Of a stretch of DNA of 64,000 nucleotides, positions 10,383-22,066 are shown in pieces. The stretch is from Bisgaard Taxon 45. Lineage in GTDB: Bacteria; Pseudomonadota; Gammaproteobacteria; Enterobacterales; Pasteurellaceae. The stretch covers positions 124,001 through 188,000 of the forward strand of contig JAQAHH010000001.1 of the NCBI GenBank assembly GCA_030783905.1. Reading direction: 5' to 3'. How positions within the stretch are numbered: position 1 is the stretch's first letter; each line of letters starts with the position of its first letter. Position numbers and translations under genes: made by a program. The notes beneath the pieces were generated by a model that was given only the letters and a program-made list of their open reading frames with translations, searched no databases and was not told where the DNA came from.

Positions 10383-10427
10383 AAAAAGTGCGGTATAAAT
10401 TTTCAACGTTTATACCGCACTTTTTTT
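10383..10427. terminator. Bidirectional terminator made of inverted uptake signals (fur/obg)
   Basis: A perfect 17-bp inverted repeat (10383-10399 and 10409-10425) with a 9-nt loop has AAAAAGTGCGGT on one arm and ACCGCACTTTTT on the other. Runs of A and T at the ends allow termination in both directions between the convergent fur and obg genes. Each arm contains one complete AAGTGCGGT uptake signal, a known Pasteurellaceae arrangement. Confidence 0.9.
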
Positions 10428-10449
10428 AATCTCGCCTGTCGCCACAGAA

Positions 10450-12548
<2,099 letters not shown>

Positions 12549-12549
12549 C

Positions 12550-13482
12550 TTATGCTTTCCTACCTTTGATTTTAACTAAAATTCGGTGTCCTGTTGCTGA
12601 AAATAACGCCCCAGAAACGACTAATAATGCACCGATATAACTTATCCAGTTTAAATCATCCCCCATCACATAATCAGGCAAAATAAACACTAAAACTTCT
12701 GAAAAAATCAACGTCAATATGGGAATTTGGGTCACAATCGCACTCACTTTTGTCACATCCCAATGATTCAATGCTTCCGCATAGGCACCATAAGCAATCA
12801 AGGTATTCAAACAACAATAAATCAGACAGCCGATTTGCAGGACATTCAAGTGTGTGACTTGTGAAAATGTGGCTGTAGGTGTAAACAGTATGGTACAACC
12901 AATATAAATAGGCAATAAGACTTGCTGTGCCGTTAAACGATGTGACATCAGCTTTTGTGCAATACCATAGGTAACCCAAACTAAGCTCGCACTAATACAA
13001 ATCACAATCCCTTTTACATAAGTGCTAAACTGTAAAAAATCTTCCGCACGTTGATTAAAAAAGAGGATTAAACCTAAAATCAGTAAGCCTAAACCCATTT
13101 TTTGATGTAACGCAAACGTTTCTTTAAATAATAAAACCCCCGCCAACAACATACCAAATGAGGTGAGTGGACTAAAGATCTGACTGGTTGTTGGTGGAAT
13201 ATAATGCAATGCCACATTATATAAAAGAAAGTTGGCGGATAACCCAACAATACCTAATAAGATGAGAAGCCAATGTCGTAACCGGAGGACCGTCCAATTC
13301 GGTAATTTTTTTGTGACGTTAAGTATAAAAAATAATCCAATGGCAGCCACAGCAAAACGGAACCACACAACAGTTTGTGCATCCATCACATTTAAAACTT
13401 GCTGTAAGGCAATTGGCAATGATCCCCACATACATGCGGCAGTGAATGCAAAAAGGAATCCTAGCAGAGGCTGCTGTTTCAT
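12550..13482 (-). CDS. EamA/DMT-family transporter, copy 2
   Basis: This is a 310-residue multi-span transporter of the drug/metabolite superfamily with two EamA repeats. It begins MKQQPLLGFLFAFTAACMWG and shares with copy 1 the blocks SLPIALQ, SFGM/SFAMM in the middle, IYCCLNTLxxYGAYAEALN, WDxxKVS and WISYIGAL near the C-terminus. The pair therefore arose by tandem duplication followed by divergence. Substrate unknown. A hairpin terminator separates it from rpmA, so it may have its own promoter or depend on read-through. Confidence 0.85.
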   Translation of the reverse strand: MKQQPLLGFLFAFTAACMWGSLPIALQQVLNVMDAQTVVWFRFAVAAIGLFFILNVTKKLPNWTVLRLRHWLLILLGIVGLSANFLLYNVALHYIPPTTSQIFSPLTSFGMLLAGVLLFKETFALHQKMGLGLLILGLILFFNQRAEDFLQFSTYVKGIVICISASLVWVTYGIAQKLMSHRLTAQQVLLPIYIGCTILFTPTATFSQVTHLNVLQIGCLIYCCLNTLIAYGAYAEALNHWDVTKVSAIVTQIPILTLIFSEVLVFILPDYVMGDDLNWISYIGALLVVSGALFSATGHRILVKIKGRKA

Positions 13483-13496
13483 AAGAGACTTCTACG

Positions 13497-13523
13497 AAAA
13501 CGCCCCGCAACTTGTGCGAGGCG
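13497..13523 (-). terminator. Terminator after rpmA
   Basis: On the minus strand a 9-bp stem (13515-13523 with 13501-13509, 5-nt loop) closes completely if one U-G wobble is allowed, and is followed by UUUU. Read on the plus strand the same position is a C-A mismatch, so the structure favours leftward transcription, ending the rplU-rpmA message before the EamA genes. Confidence 0.7.
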
Positions 13524-13546
13524 TTTTTTCATTTCTAAACTTGAAA

Positions 13547-13804
<258 letters not shown>

Positions 13805-13824
13805 CTACTTGATCTCCTCTGAAA

Positions 13825-14136
13825 TTATGCTTGAATCCCAGTGATTTTCACTTCTGTGAACCACTGACGATGACCTTGTTGTTTACGGCTATGTTTACGA
13901 CGACGGAACTTAACGATTTTTACTTTATCGCCACGACCGTGTGAAACAACTTCTGCCACCACTTTACCGCCAGCAACAACTGGGGCACCAATTTTAACAT
14001 CTTCACCGTTAACGATCATTAACACTGAGTCAAACTCAACTGTTTCACCAGTTGCGACTTCAAGTTTTTCTAAACGAACGACTTGTCCTTCGCTTACTCG
14101 GTGTTGTTTACCGCCACTTTGAAAAACTGCGTACAT
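13825..14136 (-). CDS. rplU: 50S ribosomal protein L21
   Basis: This 103-residue 23S rRNA-binding protein of the large subunit begins [20 protein letters not shown], the canonical L21 start, and ends with the basic [20 protein letters not shown]. An in-frame ATG 48 bp upstream (14184) is rejected because it would add 16 residues unlike the family; the chosen ATG has AGCGGAG ahead of it. First gene of the rplU-rpmA unit, divergent from ispB. Confidence 0.97.
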   Translation of the reverse strand: MYAVFQSGGKQHRVSEGQVVRLEKLEVATGETVEFDSVLMIVNGEDVKIGAPVVAGGKVVAEVVSHGRGDKVKIVKFRRRKHSRKQQGHRQWFTEVKITGIQA

Positions 14137-14154
14137 ATATACTCCGCTATACAT

Positions 14155-14241
14155 AGTGCTTTCATGTTTTTGTTCATTTAGCACTTCAAAAATTCATATA
14201 AATAGGTCGCAAATTCTACGCAAAAAATAACTTAAGAGCAA
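14155..14241 (-). promoter_or_regulatory. rplU promoter and leader hairpin
   Basis: On the minus strand TTGCTC (14236-14241) and TAGAAT (14213-14218) are separated by exactly 17 bp, a good sigma-70 promoter. The transcript leader would contain an AGTGCT/AGCACT stem (14180-14185 with 14155-14160) just upstream of the rplU ribosome site, a possible site for control of the ribosomal protein message, though I know of no described element here. Confidence 0.6.
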
Positions 14242-14290
14242 GCGCTTATTTACAATAAAACAAAAAAATTATGATTTTGTGTGATTTGAT

Positions 14291-14319
14291 TTCAGAAATA
14301 ACAGAAAATTGGGTACAAT
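14291..14319 (+). promoter_or_regulatory. ispB: Probable ispB promoter
   Basis: TTCAGA (14291-14296) and TACAAT (14314-14319) are spaced 17 bp apart and point toward ispB, whose ATG lies 36 bp downstream of the -10. Confidence 0.5.
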
Positions 14320-14355
14320 CCCTTTCACATTCAGTCTAAAAATCCATTATTACAA

Positions 14356-15348
14356 ATGACAAAGCAACAGAATTTAATGTGTATTGATGACATCCAGCGT
14401 CTCATTCAACAGGATATGCAAAAAACCAATGAGACGATTCTTGCTCAGCTTAACTCCGATGTCGTGTTAATTAATCAACTTGGTTATTATATCATCCAAA
14501 GTGGCGGAAAACGTATCCGACCGATGATTGCGATTTTGGCAGCACGTGCACTAGGCTGTCACGGTGAACAACCTATTACTTGTGCTACCTTTATTGAATT
14601 TATCCATACTGCGACCTTATTACATGATGATGTAGTGGATGAATCCGCATTACGACGGGGAAACCCTACTGCGAATGCGGAGTTTGGTAATGCAGCAAGT
14701 GTCTTAGTCGGTGATTTTATTTATACCCGTGCTTTCCAATTAATGACCAAGCTAGATTCTTTACGCATTCTCAAGGTGATGTCAAATGCAACCAATGTCA
14801 TTGCTGAAGGTGAAGTGCAGCAATTAATGAATGTCAACGATCCGAATACCACTGAAGCAAACTATATGCAGGTCATTTATGGCAAGACCGCACGTTTATT
14901 TGAAGCGGCAACTCATTGTGCCGCAATCCTTGCTAACGCGACGGAAGCCCAAGAAAATGCTTTACGCGAATATGGCTGTTACTTAGGTACTGCGTTTCAA
15001 TTAATTGATGATATTTTGGATTATAGTGCTGATGCAAAAGCACTTGGTAAAAATATTGGTGATGATTTAGCAGAAGGGAAACCCACTTTACCGTTATTAC
15101 ATGCGATGCACCACAGTAACCCAACACAAGCGAAGTTAATTCGTGAAGCCATAGAACAAGGTGGAAAACGTGACATTTTAGAACAAGTGTTGGCGATTAT
15201 GAAAGAACATCAATCTCTTGATTATGCAATGATGCGCGCAAAGCAAGAGGCACAAAAGGCAGTAGATGCCATTGCCTTATTACCTGAAAGTGACTATAAA
15301 CAAGCCTTAATTTCATTGGCTTACTTATCCGTCGATCGCGCCTATTAA
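14356..15348 (+). CDS. ispB: Octaprenyl diphosphate synthase
   Basis: This trans-polyprenyl synthase makes the long isoprenoid side chain of ubiquinone and menaquinone from farnesyl and isopentenyl diphosphates. The two aspartate-rich magnesium motifs are visible as LLHDDVVDESALRRG (about residues 92-106) and FQLIDDILDYSAD (about 214-226), together with GGKRIRPM near residue 51. The length is 330 residues. It is divergent from rplU-rpmA, the conserved gammaproteobacterial arrangement, and shares quinone metabolism with menE in this window. Confidence 0.95.
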   Translation: MTKQQNLMCIDDIQRLIQQDMQKTNETILAQLNSDVVLINQLGYYIIQSGGKRIRPMIAILAARALGCHGEQPITCATFIEFIHTATLLHDDVVDESALRRGNPTANAEFGNAASVLVGDFIYTRAFQLMTKLDSLRILKVMSNATNVIAEGEVQQLMNVNDPNTTEANYMQVIYGKTARLFEAATHCAAILANATEAQENALREYGCYLGTAFQLIDDILDYSADAKALGKNIGDDLAEGKPTLPLLHAMHHSNPTQAKLIREAIEQGGKRDILEQVLAIMKEHQSLDYAMMRAKQEAQKAVDAIALLPESDYKQALISLAYLSVDRAY

Positions 15349-15380
15349 CCGTTTAATAAGGCGAGAAATTTGACTCAAAC

Positions 15381-15405
15381 GACCGCCTAACGTGCGGTCA
15401 TTTAT
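15381..15405 (+). terminator. Weak hairpin after ispB
   Basis: GACCGC (15381-15386) and GCGGTC (15394-15399) form a 6-bp stem followed by the T-rich ATTTATTTA. It could attenuate read-through from ispB into queH, but the T run is interrupted. Confidence 0.4.
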
Positions 15406-15425
15406 TTAGTAAATTAAGAACGAAA

Positions 15426-16127
15426 ATGACAGAACAGACAATCCCAACGAAAAAAACACGTAAAGGCAACGATCCCCACGCGCCTTTTGTCCGCGAAAAA
15501 TTATCCTTGCCAAATGGGCATAACAAATTGTTATTGCATTCTTGTTGTGCGCCTTGCTCTGGCGAAGTGATGGAAGCCATTCATGCTTCAGGCATTGAAT
15601 TTACTATTTATTTCTATAATCCCAACATTCATCCCCTAAAAGAGTATTTGATTCGCAAAGAAGAAAATATTCGTTTCGCGGAAAAATGGGGCATTCCGTT
15701 TATTGATGCGGATTATGACCGTCAGACATGGTTTGACCGCGCCAAAGGCATGGAAGATGAGCCAGAACGCGGTATTCGTTGCACCATGTGCTTTGATATG
15801 CGTTTTGAAAAAGCCGCCGAATATGCACACAACAACGGTTTTCCTGTATTTACAAGTTGTTTAGGCATTTCGCGCTGGAAAGATATGAACCAAATCAATG
15901 GTTGTGGACACCGTGCCGCCGCAAAATATGATGATGTGGTGTATTGGGATTACAACTGGCGTAAAGGCGGTGGCTCACAACGTATGATTGAAATCAGCAA
16001 ACGTGAACGCTTTTACCAACAAGAATATTGCGGTTGCGTGTATTCGTTACGTGATACCAACAAATGGCGTGAAGCAAACGGTCGCCAAAAAATTGAAATT
16101 GGCAAACTGTATTATTCTGCTGATTAA
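15426..16127 (+). CDS. queH: Epoxyqueuosine reductase QueH
   Basis: This is a 233-residue DUF208 protein, the QueH type of epoxyqueuosine reductase that finishes the queuosine modification of tRNA wobble position 34; it is unrelated in sequence to QueG. The cysteine pattern of the family is intact: [10 protein letters not shown] near residue 38, CTMCFDMRF near residue 118, [12 protein letters not shown] near residue 140, and the C-terminal [12 protein letters not shown]. It lies 77 bp after ispB, behind a weak hairpin, and ends with a strong terminator. Confidence 0.92.
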   Translation: MTEQTIPTKKTRKGNDPHAPFVREKLSLPNGHNKLLLHSCCAPCSGEVMEAIHASGIEFTIYFYNPNIHPLKEYLIRKEENIRFAEKWGIPFIDADYDRQTWFDRAKGMEDEPERGIRCTMCFDMRFEKAAEYAHNNGFPVFTSCLGISRWKDMNQINGCGHRAAAKYDDVVYWDYNWRKGGGSQRMIEISKRERFYQQEYCGCVYSLRDTNKWREANGRQKIEIGKLYYSAD

Positions 16128-16182
16128 CAAATTCCCATTCACATGAAAACGTTATCTCTTTAAGACATCGTTTTATACGCAT

Positions 16183-16217
16183 AAAGGCTGATATAGACAT
16201 CAGCCTTTTTCTTTTTT
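16183..16217 (+). terminator. Rho-independent terminator after queH
   Basis: A perfect 10-bp stem AAAGGCTGAT/ATCAGCCTTT (16183-16192 and 16199-16208) with a 6-nt loop is followed by TTCTTTTTT. Confidence 0.9.
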
Positions 16218-16273
16218 ATCAAAAAGTTAGCATTATTTTTTGAAGATATCCACTGCTTATTTAATATGATAAG

Positions 16274-16303
16274 TTGACAAATAATGAATTTTAATTCATT
16301 ATT
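16274..16303 (+). promoter_or_regulatory. tetR-type promoter with palindromic operator
   Basis: A perfect inverted repeat with 11-bp arms and a 2-bp centre covers 16280-16303 (core TGAATTTTAATTCA at 16285-16298). A consensus TTGACA lies at 16274-16279, directly before it, and CATTAT at 16297-16302 stands 17 bp from it, so the palindrome fills the space between -35 and -10. This is the expected place for an autorepressor operator. A matching core lies before the ABC genes at 16986. Confidence 0.7.
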
Positions 16304-16306
16304 GTA

Positions 16307-16921
16307 ATGTATTATTTTTACTATGTGGGGTGGGCTATCGCTCAAGTATTGAAAGAAGAAGTCAGAAATAAGATTCTGCATGCCGCAGAAACGGTATTTT
16401 TTGAGCATGATTATCGCAGTGCGAAATTAACCACGATTGCGGAAAATGCCAATATTCCTGTTGCCTTAATTTATACGTATTTTAAAAATAAATCGGCTTT
16501 ATTTGATGAAGTGGTCAAAGGGATGCTAAATCACCTTATTCAGATTATGGAAGAGGAGGAAAAATTACCCACAGCCAGTCCCTATGAACGTTTTAAGCAA
16601 ACCAGTGCCCAATATATTCCAGCAATATTTAAAGAAAGAAAAAAACTGATCATTCTAATTGACAAAAGTGCAGGCACGAAACATGAAAAAGCAAAAGAAA
16701 TATGGGTAGCACGTCTCAGCTTACATATACAAGAAGGGCTAAAGCGTTATTCAAAAGTAGACTATGACCCAATGCTTTCACATATTTTGGCGAATAATTA
16801 TATTGAAGGCATGATGGAAATTGCAAGACATTACCAAAATGAACAATGGGCTAATGAAATGGTATCAATACTCAATAAATGCTATTTCTTTGGGGTAGAG
16901 TCTCTATCACATTCTAAATAA
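16307..16921 (+). CDS. TetR-family transcriptional regulator
   Basis: A TetR/AcrR-type helix-turn-helix domain occupies roughly residues 18-75 (EEVRNKILHAAETVFFEHDY then LTTIAENANIPVALIYTYFK and NKSALFDEV), followed by a variable ligand-binding domain. Inferred target: its own promoter and the two downstream ABC genes, because the same palindrome precedes both. The start is uncertain: the ATG at 16307 lies only 5 bp after the predicted -10, at or before the likely transcription start, so GTG 16325 or TTG 16349 (giving the normal LKEEVRNKI N-terminus) may be used. The ligand cannot be guessed. Confidence 0.85.
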   Translation: MYYFYYVGWAIAQVLKEEVRNKILHAAETVFFEHDYRSAKLTTIAENANIPVALIYTYFKNKSALFDEVVKGMLNHLIQIMEEEEKLPTASPYERFKQTSAQYIPAIFKERKKLIILIDKSAGTKHEKAKEIWVARLSLHIQEGLKRYSKVDYDPMLSHILANNYIEGMMEIARHYQNEQWANEMVSILNKCYFFGVESLSHSK

Positions 16922-16952
16922 ATAAAACCCTCTAAATACACAGTAAAAACTT

Positions 16953-16975
16953 GGGATAACCATCCCTTATTTTTC
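16953..16975 (+). terminator. Possible weak terminator after the TetR gene
   Basis: GGGAT/ATCCC (16953-16957, 16962-16966) with a 4-nt loop is followed by TTATTTTT. The short stem makes it weak. It would separate the regulator transcript from the ABC genes, which have their own operator-like site. Confidence 0.45.
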
Positions 16976-16985
16976 ACTTTAAAAA

Positions 16986-16999
16986 TGAATTTAAATTCA
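16986..16999 (+). promoter_or_regulatory. Second palindrome, probable TetR operator before the ABC genes
   Basis: TGAATTTAAATTCA is a perfect 14-bp palindrome that differs by one base from the core of the palindrome upstream of the TetR gene (TGAATTTTAATTCA). It lies 123 bp upstream of the first ABC gene. I infer it to be the operator through which the regulator controls the transporter pair. Confidence 0.6.
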
Positions 17000-17121
17000 A
17001 TAATAAACCTTCAACATCAAAGACATACTTTCTAAAGCTCGTTGTGAGGACTTTTATCCTCTCATCATACAAGCAATACAAACCGAATCGTTTTACCCAA
17101 ACTCATCATAAGGAAGATCGT

Positions 17122-18855
17122 ATGAATGAAAAAGAATTAAAACGATATGCGACTGGCCATATGCGATTGTCTAGTAGCTTATTAATGTTAAACATCCTCT
17201 TTGATTTAGTAGCACAGATTTTATTAGTGTGTTCTATTGCAGAACTTTTTGCCGATAAGGTCAGTCATAGGCACTTTTATATGTTTCTCTTTGGTATGTT
17301 GCTATGCTTTCTTTTAAAGGCTCTCTTTCACTATCTTGCCACCAAAGTGGCTCATGATAATGCCTATAATCAACTCACGACATTGCGATTGGCTATTATT
17401 ACGCAGCTTAAAAAACTCAATTTAGGTTTTTTTAAACAACATAATACCGCTGAATTAACGACGATTATTCAGCATGATGTAGAACAAGTGGAAAGTTATT
17501 TGGCTCATGGATTGCCAGAAATCATGTCTGCAGCATTATTGCCACTTTTGACCTTTATCACCATGTTATTTGTAGACTACCGCCTCGCTTTTGCAATGCT
17601 GGTTGGTATTCCGTTAATGTATCTTGTCAAAATCCTATCTGCCAATATTATACAACAGCGTTTTCAACGCTATTTTGCTCGAGAGCGACAGATGCGTGAA
17701 GACATGATGGAATATGTCAAAAATATTGCCGTACTCAAAGCCTTTGCAAAAGAAGAAACTTTCAGCGAAAAAACCTTATCTTCAGCCCGTTCCTATACAG
17801 ATGACCTGAAAAAAATGATGGGGGGAATTACCTTTCCAATGGGATTAATTGATATTTTTATGGAAATCGGCATGGTATTTGTCATCATCTCTGGTACGAT
17901 TTTATTGTTAAATCAGGCGATTTCGATCAGCCAATTTATTCTCGCCATCGTGCTATCCTCCCTCTTCATTTCTGCAATTAGCAAAACAGCAACCTTGCAT
18001 CACTTTTCTATTGTCTTTGCTGAAAAGCTCAAAAGTATCGCCAAAGTGCTATGCGTTCCACTCCCCAAAACAAAGTGTGACGATGAACTCATGCCTGGCG
18101 ACATTAAATTGAGTCAGGTGAATTTTCAATATCCAGGTGATGGTTTCGCCTTAAAAAACATCAATCTCACATTTAAACAACAGAGTTTAAATGCTGTCAT
18201 TGGTGCAAGTGGTTGTGGGAAAAGTACCTTAGCACATTTAATTATGGGGTTTTGGGACATCGATTCTGGCGATTTAACCATTGCGGGCAAGCCTATTTCA
18301 GCCTATAGCATGGAAAGCCTTTCAAGGCTTATCGGCAGCGTAGAACAAGAAGTGGTTTTGTTTAATCTCAGCCTTTTTGACAACATTGCCATTGGTAAAG
18401 CAGGTGCAACGGAAACTGAAGTCATTACCGCTGCCAAAAAAGCTCAATGCCACGATTTTATCTCTCACCTACCACAGGGGTATCACAGTAAGGTAGGTGA
18501 AATGGGCGTTAAATTATCTGGTGGCGAAAAACAACGCATTGCTATTGCTCGAGCGATACTAAAAAACGCCCCTATCTTAATTTTAGATGAGGCAACGGCA
18601 GCACTAGACAGTGAAAATGAGCAACTGATTAACGCCGCCATTAATGCACTTTGTAAAGATAAAACAGTCATCTGTATTGCTCATCATTTAAATCGTATTC
18701 AGCATGCTCAGCAAACTACCTTGATGGATAAAGGTTGTGTGATTGATTCAGGATCGCACCTTGAATTACTGGCAAGATGTCGTGTTTATCGACAAATGGT
18801 AGAAGCACAAAACAAAGTCGATCATTGGAAACTCAAGGAGATGAAACATGTTTAA
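17122..18855 (+). CDS. ABC transporter permease/ATPase half, first subunit
   Basis: This is a 577-residue half transporter with an N-terminal six-helix type-IV exporter fold (about residues 15-310) and a C-terminal ATPase. Motifs: Walker A GASGCGKST, Q-loop region GSVEQEVVLFN, signature LSGGEKQR, Walker B ILILDEATAALDS and H-loop CIAHHLNRI. The start ATG at 17122 has AAGGAAG nine bases before it; an in-frame ATG at 17044 is rejected. The best family guess is the YbtP/IrtA-like branch of heterodimeric transporters, some of which import ferric siderophores despite an exporter fold; drug or peptide export is the alternative. The last 8 bp overlap the second subunit. Confidence 0.88.
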   Translation: MNEKELKRYATGHMRLSSSLLMLNILFDLVAQILLVCSIAELFADKVSHRHFYMFLFGMLLCFLLKALFHYLATKVAHDNAYNQLTTLRLAIITQLKKLNLGFFKQHNTAELTTIIQHDVEQVESYLAHGLPEIMSAALLPLLTFITMLFVDYRLAFAMLVGIPLMYLVKILSANIIQQRFQRYFARERQMREDMMEYVKNIAVLKAFAKEETFSEKTLSSARSYTDDLKKMMGGITFPMGLIDIFMEIGMVFVIISGTILLLNQAISISQFILAIVLSSLFISAISKTATLHHFSIVFAEKLKSIAKVLCVPLPKTKCDDELMPGDIKLSQVNFQYPGDGFALKNINLTFKQQSLNAVIGASGCGKSTLAHLIMGFWDIDSGDLTIAGKPISAYSMESLSRLIGSVEQEVVLFNLSLFDNIAIGKAGATETEVITAAKKAQCHDFISHLPQGYHSKVGEMGVKLSGGEKQRIAIARAILKNAPILILDEATAALDSENEQLINAAINALCKDKTVICIAHHLNRIQHAQQTTLMDKGCVIDSGSHLELLARCRVYRQMVEAQNKVDHWKLKEMKHV

Positions 18856-20560
18856 TCAGTTACTCTCATTATTAAGCACAAAAGGGAAATATAATCTATG
18901 TATTTCTGCTTTATTCTTTACGTTTTATGGATTAAGTGCCGTTGCAATATTACTCAGTGTATTTTCAATCCTATTTAATCTCGTCGATGAAAAAACATCA
19001 GCCAATTTCATGGCGACATTTGTATTACTCTTCGTATTAGTTATTTTTAAAGGCATATGTAACATGGTGGCGGATCTCAAGAAACATGAGGCAGGTTTTG
19101 ATATTGTGCAGCAAATCAGAGAAAAAATGATTATCAAGTTAAAATGCTTTAGTTTATTTTTTTATACTCAAGAACGATTAGGGGAACTCAACACCATTCT
19201 TCACAAAGATGTGGATAATATGTCTTTGATTGTCGGGCATCTATTGCCGAGAATGTTAAGCGATTTTTTGATTGCCTTGTGTGTCTTTTTCGGTATTGCT
19301 TATCTCAATCTTCCATTGGCTTTCATCATGCTCCTTCCCCTCCCTATTGCGTTGGGCTATTTGTACTATACCATTAAGCAAGCTCAAGGAATTGAACATC
19401 ATACCAATTCCGCTTTAAACGATATGGTGAGCTTATTTGTAGAATATGTACGTGGTATGCCAGTCTTAAAAAGCTTTTCTCATAATAAACGTTTTGATCA
19501 GGATCTCTTTGAGAAAATCCAATATTTTGGTGAAAACAGCAAGATCTTATCTCGGTTTAAAGCCAAACAGTTGGCGATTTTTAGCTTACTCATCGATCTT
19601 TCTTATTTTAGCCTATTGAGTATCGCTGGCTTCATGGCAATCAATGCTTATCTTAGTCTCTTTGATTTTCTGATCATTGTGATCATTGCAAAAGAATTTT
19701 ATAAACCTTTTGCTGGCATGGAAATGCATTATATGTATTACCTGTCAGCCTTGGATAGCTATAAACGGCTAGGCAAAATTTTATATGCGGATGTCATTCC
19801 AGATAAAATCACAGGAAAAGTACCAATACACAATCATATTGCCTTTGAGCACGTTCATTTTTCCTACGCAAAAGATGAGTTTCAGATTCATGATTTAAGC
19901 TTCACGATTCCAGAAAAAACCATGACGGCTTTTGTAGGGGAATCGGGAAGTGGGAAAACGACCCTTGCCCACCTATTACTGCGTTTTTATGATGTTGATC
20001 AGGGTAAAATCACTCTTGGTGGTGTCGATATACGAGAAATTCCCTACGATGAATTATTAAACCGAATAAGTGTTGTGTTACAAAATGTACAACTCTTTGA
20101 TCAAAGTATTGAGGAAAATATACGCATAGGCAAAAAAGGGGCAAGCCAACAAGACATTATTGAAGCCTGTAAAAAAGCTCGAATTCATGATTTTATTATG
20201 ACCTTACCCCAACAATATCAAACCCAGATTGGTGAAAACGGTGGTCTATTATCTGGTGGGCAACGTCAACGCCTTGCCATTGCAAGAGCGTTCTTAAAAG
20301 ATTCCCCTATTTTAATTCTTGATGAAATGACCAGTCATGTTGATCCTATTAATGAAGCATTAATTCAAGAAGCTATCAGTGAATTGGCAAAAAATAGAAC
20401 GGTATTTGTCATCGCTCATCACCTCAAAACCATACAACATGCAGATCAAATTTTAGTTTTTCAACATGGTCAGCTCATCGAACATGGTAACCATCAAAGC
20501 TTGCTAGCCCAACAAGGTCATTACAGCCAATTATGGTATGCACAATATGCCTCGAGTTAA
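18848..20560 (+). CDS. ABC transporter permease/ATPase half, second subunit
   Basis: This is a 570-residue partner of the preceding gene, overlapping it by 8 bp, so the two are translationally linked and presumably form a heterodimer. The N-terminal half is a transmembrane domain. The ATPase carries Walker A GESGSGKTT, signature LSGGQRQR, Walker B ILILDEMTSHVDP and H-loop VIAHHLKTI. The D-loop region (SHVDP) departs from the usual SALD and both subunits have AHH rather than AHR, features I associate with the YbtQ/IrtB-like branch but cannot verify. No outer-membrane receptor or siderophore biosynthesis gene adjoins it. Confidence 0.88.
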   Translation: MFNQLLSLLSTKGKYNLCISALFFTFYGLSAVAILLSVFSILFNLVDEKTSANFMATFVLLFVLVIFKGICNMVADLKKHEAGFDIVQQIREKMIIKLKCFSLFFYTQERLGELNTILHKDVDNMSLIVGHLLPRMLSDFLIALCVFFGIAYLNLPLAFIMLLPLPIALGYLYYTIKQAQGIEHHTNSALNDMVSLFVEYVRGMPVLKSFSHNKRFDQDLFEKIQYFGENSKILSRFKAKQLAIFSLLIDLSYFSLLSIAGFMAINAYLSLFDFLIIVIIAKEFYKPFAGMEMHYMYYLSALDSYKRLGKILYADVIPDKITGKVPIHNHIAFEHVHFSYAKDEFQIHDLSFTIPEKTMTAFVGESGSGKTTLAHLLLRFYDVDQGKITLGGVDIREIPYDELLNRISVVLQNVQLFDQSIEENIRIGKKGASQQDIIEACKKARIHDFIMTLPQQYQTQIGENGGLLSGGQRQRLAIARAFLKDSPILILDEMTSHVDPINEALIQEAISELAKNRTVFVIAHHLKTIQHADQILVFQHGQLIEHGNHQSLLAQQGHYSQLWYAQYASS

Positions 20561-20660
20561 TGCCATATCATTGTTACGTGGTGAATAGAAAACCGCAGCA
20601 ATCTAGATGCATAAATTGACAATACTGACGAAAAATCCCCATACGGCTTTTCAAGTCACG

Positions 20661-20696
20661 CAAAAAATTCCCCTCAATGACATCAAAGAGGGGAAT
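20661..20696 (-). terminator. Terminator after argD
   Basis: On the minus strand ATTCCCCTC and GAGGGGAAT (20688-20696 and 20667-20675) form a 9-bp perfect stem with a 12-nt loop followed by TTTTT. It lies 41 bp beyond the argD stop. It also sits behind the rightward ABC operon and could act there weakly. Confidence 0.85.
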
Positions 20697-20737
20697 GGCT
20701 TAGATTTAGTACAGTTTTAAAACTAATACCCAACAAT

Positions 20738-22019
<1,282 letters not shown>

Positions 22020-22066
22020 TTTCATTGCCAAAAAAATCCAGATTTTGTGATCTGGATTTAAGTGAG

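Noticed and set aside
17044-17121. N-terminal extension of the first ABC gene from an ATG at 17044
   Set aside because: The extra 26 residues look non-coding and the ATG at 17122 has a strong AAGGAAG ribosome site.
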